Part shown: piece after piece, positions 8,773 through 11,677 of the stretch
Position numbering within the stretch: the stretch's first letter is position 1
Layout of the letters: each line of letters begins with the position of its first letter
Source: Larix sibirica
Lineage: Eukaryota > Streptophyta > Pinopsida > Pinales > Pinaceae
Direction: 5' to 3'
Assembly: GCA_004151065.3 (NCBI GenBank)
Contig: NWUY0300006267.1
Location: 9,826 to 21,502 of the forward strand
DNA: 11,677 nt
The notes under the pieces: model-generated
The model's input: the letters and a program-made list of their open reading frames with translations, nothing else
Told to the model about the DNA's origin: nothing
Database searches by the model: none
Program-made: the position numbers and the translations under genes

Positions 8773-9111
8773 GGGGAGGCAGGTGCAGGAGGGATCATCT
8801 TTGACCTTGGAGGAAAAAATATACAATCCTATGCTTGGGGATTGGGCTAGAGGATGAATGATAAGGATGAGTGGGAAGATTTAATGCAAGGAATAGAAAT
8901 GATTTCCAAGTTAAACATTGGAACCTTCCAAGTTTTTGGAGACTCTCAGATTCTTATTCAAAATATGTAAAACATTTGCTCTAGCAAAGGGAAAAAGGTT
9001 GGGAGTGTTCAAAAGAGAATCTTGGATTTTATTCCTGATATCTCTAAGGTCCAATTTTATCATGTTAAATTCCATAATAAAAAGTATGCTGACAGACTTG
9101 CTAACATATAA
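8773..9111 (+). pseudogene. LINE RNase H domain, truncated and stopped
   Basis: RNase H1-type domain that degrades the RNA of the RNA:DNA hybrid in plant L1-like elements. It starts at G-E-A-G-A-G-G-I-I-F-D, so the first catalytic Asp just before this glycine loop has been lost with the 5' truncation. The remaining catalytic residues can be placed: Glu in D-E-W-E-D-L (8869-8871 or 8875-8877), Asp in F-G-D-S-Q (8941-8943) and Asp in K-Y-A-D-R-L-A-N (9091-9093), with F-H-N before it. Stops occur after W-G-L-G (near 8848), after I-Q-N-M (near 8968) and at 9109-9111. All pieces are in one frame. Confidence 0.88.
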
Positions 9112-9483
9112 GGATCCAAGTTAAGGCAAGGTGAAATAAGGGTGAACAACTCCAACCCCATCAATAAGTGGACTTCATGTTTTCGATGCTAAGAAGTTGG
9201 GCCTTTATCCCATTCATTGGGGAACCTTGGCCTTGAAAATATCATGGGAGGGTCTAGGCCAACCTGGCCTTCCATTTAATAAGATGGGATGACATCGAAT
9301 ACTGTGGTAGTGGCATGACGCTTTGGAGGATAGGTGGTTCACAGAATTGCAGGTGGGAGGATGCGAGCCTTTATTGCTCCTGTTGGGTTTCTTTACTATC
9401 CACCACCCTTGTTCAAATGAGTTTATATGGTCCCCACATGATAATCTGTCAATATTGGAAGATTTTCGAATCTCTTTAGAAAT
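9112..9483 (+). other. LINE segment after RNase H, no clear frame
   Basis: The RNase H frame runs on with R-Q-G-E-I-R-V-N-N-S-N and a cysteine pair (C-F-R-C), then collects stops. No single frame is convincing. A plus-strand frame at 9323-9586 and a minus-strand one at 9214-9576 are open but without motifs. It belongs to the LINE because it lies inside the TSDs. Confidence 0.5.
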
Positions 9484-10068
9484 ATGTACTCGATCGAGAG
9501 TAGAATCAATGTTGTTGTTTTCAAAGGACAAGAAGAGTGCAAGTCTATTGATCGTAGCAGATATTTTTTCTCTCATGTGGAGGTAAGCAGAATGGAGAAG
9601 GTGCTGAGTGAGATAATTGAGTTGAAAAATATCATGGTTGATTACAAGAAGATGTTAAGATGTGTCTTTGAGGTTTTCACAAGGGTTTTGGAGGAGAACA
9701 TGAGAATTTATGTCGATATCACCTGTATTGATTCCCACATTGATGATACAAAGGGAAGCTCTCAGTTTTAGGTTGGAAAGGTCGAGGATATCAGGTGTAG
9801 GTTGTTGGAAACGGAAATGATATAATCTTTTAGGAATGAGGAGATTCAGATTGGTAAGGTCCATATGAAAAATAGATTTCAGGAGCAGTGCATGAATGCC
9901 AATGAAATAAATGAGTCCCGCTTCATTCAACTGAAGGAAATTCTTGGTGAGGTACATGATGAATTGGATGAGCTTTGCAGAGGTAACAACGGTCCTTCGT
10001 ACGAGCTAGAGGTGGCCTCCCCGATGGAAGAAGTATCCGCTGTGCAGCTGGATTCAACGGATAACTAG
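9484..10068 (+). pseudogene. Coiled-coil-like frame in the LINE 3' region
   Basis: This 195-codon reading has two internal stops (TAG at 9769-9771, TAA near 9823-9827) and is in the same frame as the RNase H fragment. The product is hydrophilic and rich in E, K, M and I, with heptad-like spacing, for example M-E-K-V-L-S-E-I-I-E-L-K-N-I and I-Q-L-K-E-I-L-G-E-V-H-D-E-L-D-E-L. The end is acidic (E-V-S-A-V-Q-L-D-S-T-D-N) followed by a stop. About 195 random codons would carry roughly nine stops, so this looks like real coding sequence decayed slightly. Plant L1-like LINEs normally end soon after RNase H, so it may be a LINE-specific extension or transduced host sequence. Function unknown. Confidence 0.5.
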
Positions 10069-10349
10069 TTCCAGGAATTAAGTTTTTTAGTCCCTCCTTG
10101 AATATTTTGTTATGTTTTTTTGCCTATACTTATGTTGTCAATTTGTTAGAATTTATAGTGTTAGAGGAAGTAGTATAGGATCTGGAAAGCATTGTAATTT
10201 TGTATATCCAAAAGAGTAGTCAGTGGCAGAAAAACTCTTGGAAATACCCTGTCCAACTATGATTTTGAACTCTTATACGAAGGCCTGAAGGCGTTATGTA
10301 CTTTCTGTTTATTTATATAAATACAATTTCACGTTTCTGTTAAGAAAAA
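10069..10349 (+). other. LINE 3' untranslated region and A tail
   Basis: A non-coding stretch contains ggcctgaaggcgttatgtac followed by tttatttatataaatacaat and a terminal aagaaaaa. A short G-rich piece, then an AT-rich stretch, then A residues is the usual 3' end of plant LINEs. The A run is only five bases after one interruption, in keeping with age. Confidence 0.7.
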
Positions 10350-10363
10350 GTCGACATGTGGGT
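10350..10363 (+). repeat. Target-site duplication, right copy
   Basis: gtcgacatgtgggt pairs with 8757-8770 (13 of 14 bases) and follows the A tail directly. On the minus strand it encodes part of D-F-D-P-H-V-D of the gypsy linker. Confidence 0.9.
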
Positions 10364-10700
10364 CAAAATCCTCTATGCTTTGTTCTTCTTGGTTTAAGTG
10401 ACACATGTTTTTCATAGTTTCGATTTCTCCTTTATAACATGTTAAGATATCCATTGGTTTTAGTAGTTGGGAAACAAATTCTTCATCGCTCATCAAGTTA
10501 AGAAATTCATTAAGTGCAAATATTTTCTCTCGTTGATTCTTGTCCTTTTTTCTTTTTGTATTTATTCCTCTTCATAATTCATTGATCATATTTAATAACT
10601 TATTTAAATATTTGCCTTTCTCTCCTTGGGTATGGATAGTGTTTGTTTTTCTTGTTGCTTTGATGAGATATATGTTCATTGTTTTTAGGTCCAAACCTTG
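10350..10700 (-). pseudogene. Gag to protease linker of the gypsy element
   Basis: A 117-codon minus-strand frame is interrupted only by TGA at 10572-10574. It is Lys/Glu-rich, with N-E-F-L-N-L-M-S-D-E-E-F near 10480-10515, and ends D-F-D-P-H-V-D at the LINE insertion. Across one copy of the target-site duplication the frame continues as L-E-I-Y-R-H-F-I-S-K-V-T-T and reaches the protease Asp. It lies in the same frame as the zinc-knuckle block to its right. Between the two (10701-10856) stops are dense. Confidence 0.65.
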
Positions 10701-10856
10701 TCACTATATGCATATTTTACAAATTTGGTGCTCTGTGTTTAAGGACGCATTGTCGTAGATTTATATTATTTTTATTCATTATCTTTTCAAGAACTACAGG
10801 GAAATCCTCTAAAGAATTATTTACGACTATGCAGTTAGTGCAAAATTTCAAGTATG

Positions 10857-11345
10857 TTATGTATTTAAGGGGCAGTCTAGAATTATATGATTTTCCTTAT
10901 AGCATATAAAACAATATTTTCTTTTGAACCTTCCTCGACCTCCTTTTCGACCACCACTTCCTCCATATCGACCAAAACCGTTGTATCCTCCTCTGCCTCT
11001 ACCTCCATATCCATTATTTATTTGATTTTGGTTGTTTTCCTCGGTATGATACCCTTTTTGGTACTTTGGATGGTATTTTCCATTGAATTGACATTCAACT
11101 ATGTTGTGAGAATATTCTTCAGAAATGGCACACTACTTGGGTTTTAAATTCTTTAGGTTATGGGAACAATCACGTGTAGAGTGGTTCAACACACTTTCAC
11201 AAATTTCAAAATAAAATTTAATGTGAAATGTTGGGACATATTGGTGTTCCTTAGTTGGTTCTTTATATTTGCATACATCCTTAGTATGCCCCTCATTCTT
11301 TGTCATGTCCCAAATTGGCATTGGGTCACAATGGCCTAAGCACAT
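10857..11345 (-). pseudogene. Gag nucleocapsid region with zinc knuckles and RG-rich stretch
   Basis: This is the nucleic-acid-binding part of Gag. One minus-strand frame from 11345 to the stop at 10857-10859 has a single internal TAG after K-N-L-K-P-K. An intact C-X2-C-X4-H-X4-C knuckle, C-F-I-C-Y-K-E-N-H-I-I-L-D-C, is at 10872-10913. Before it is a glycine/arginine stretch (G-Y-G-G-R-G-R-G-G-Y, then G-G-R-K-G-G-R-G-R). Two further modules look like decayed knuckles: F-E-I-C...N-H-S-T-R-D-C, with the first Cys lost, and C-A-I-S...S-H-N-I-V-E-C, with the second Cys lost. A fourth cysteine cluster begins at C-L-G-H-C-D. The capsid part of Gag should lie to the right but is not there; the frame is lost at the N at 11358. 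Confidence 0.85.
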
Positions 11346-11357
11346 TGGACATATTCA

Positions 11358-11358
11358 N
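11358..11358. other. Ambiguous base, possible second contig join
   Basis: A single N at the point where the Gag coding signal disappears. To its left the minus strand encodes Gag cysteine motifs; to its right is very AT-rich DNA with no Gag, no primer-binding site and no LTR. I see no repeated sequence across it, so it could also be a plain miscalled base. Confidence 0.45.
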
Positions 11359-11677
11359 ATCACTACCAAATATATTTAATTCTTGGGTTATAATTTTTTT
11401 AATTTTTTTTATAAATGTCACATATAACTATGTAATAACTAATGATTTTTTATTTTTATTTTTGAAAAAAATTCATAAAAAAATTTAATATTTTTTATTT
11501 TATTTTTCCCATTAAATATAATATATTTAATATTATTTGTTTCACTATGTTTATGACCAATCAATAGTCAACAATTTTATACATTTAATCTTATAGAATT
11601 AACCAACAATTATAAGATCACAATGATGGAATACTCGATAGGGTATGAATTCCAAAAGTTAATTATTTAAAATGCAA
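11359..11677. other. AT-rich non-coding stretch
   Basis: Long T and A runs (for example 11394-11412 and 11440-11515) and no supported coding or RNA feature. No copy of the 4148-4502 LTR or of any other block in the window is seen here. Confidence 0.7.

Larger units (their letters stand above)
8771..10349 (+). mobile_element. 5'-truncated LINE (non-LTR retrotransposon)
   Basis: This 1,579-base insert has direct repeats on both sides, an RNase H domain at its left edge, a 3' untranslated region and an A tail (aagaaaaa) at its right edge. The endonuclease and reverse transcriptase of a full LINE are missing: truncation begins inside RNase H, as is usual for incomplete reverse transcription. It is inserted antisense into the gypsy element, splitting the Gag-protease linker. 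The mismatched TSD and internal stops show it is not recent. Confidence 0.92.

Noticed and set aside
9214-9957. Minus-strand frames of 120 and 100 codons inside the LINE.
   Set aside because: They are antisense to the LINE and have no recognisable motif. The plus-strand frame is better supported by orientation and continuity with RNase H.
10540-11147. Plus-strand frames of 72 to 86 codons with serine/threonine-rich or hydrophobic products.
   Set aside because: They are antisense to the Gag linker and the Gly/Arg-rich Gag segment; the S/T-rich run is the complement of the glycine/arginine codons.
1-11677. CRISPR arrays, bacterial operons, riboswitches, or a defence system.
   Set aside because: No regularly spaced repeats, no prokaryotic-type gene packing, and every identified domain belongs to plant LTR or non-LTR retrotransposons.

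Overview
This window looks like intergenic DNA from a large, retrotransposon-rich land plant nuclear genome. A gymnosperm is my best guess, but that is impression only. It is AT-rich and has no intact gene longer than about 120 codons. I see no bacterial-style operon, rRNA or tRNA, and no host gene I can defend. Everything recognisable is decayed mobile-element sequence, and two single-base Ns mark probable assembly joins.

Left part (1 to 4147). 1-1277 is mostly unexplained. A sequence on the minus strand at 1278-1295 matches the primer-binding site that Tat/Ogre-type Ty3/gypsy elements use with tRNA-Arg, which implies an LTR lying at higher coordinates. A 1.13 kb block then occurs twice head to tail (1345-2478 and 2480-3607), with one N exactly at the joint. 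The geometry is that of two overlapping contig ends that were never merged, so the duplication is probably not real. 3608-4147 has only small hairpins.

Middle and right part (4148 to 11357). One minus-strand Ty3/gypsy retrotransposon runs from right to left: Gag zinc knuckles with an RG-rich stretch (10857-11345), a Gag-protease linker (10350-10700), retropepsin active site and flap (8369-8756), a linker (7132-8368), reverse transcriptase with a Y-F-D-D box (6129-7131), a lysine- and glutamine-rich probably coiled-coil region (4517-6128), a polypurine tract (4503-4516) and the 3' LTR (4148-4502). RNase H and integrase are missing; the coiled-coil region stands in their place. Stops and frameshifts run throughout. 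The 5' LTR and N-terminal Gag are absent because the coding signal ends at the N at 11358.

A 5'-truncated LINE (8771-10349, plus strand) is inserted between the Gag linker and the protease active site. It carries the LINE RNase H domain, a second coiled-coil-like frame and a short A tail. It is flanked by a 14-bp target-site duplication with one mismatch. Joining the host sequence across one TSD copy gives an open frame through the junction, which confirms the order of events: gypsy element first, LINE later.

11359-11677 is AT-rich with no recognisable content.
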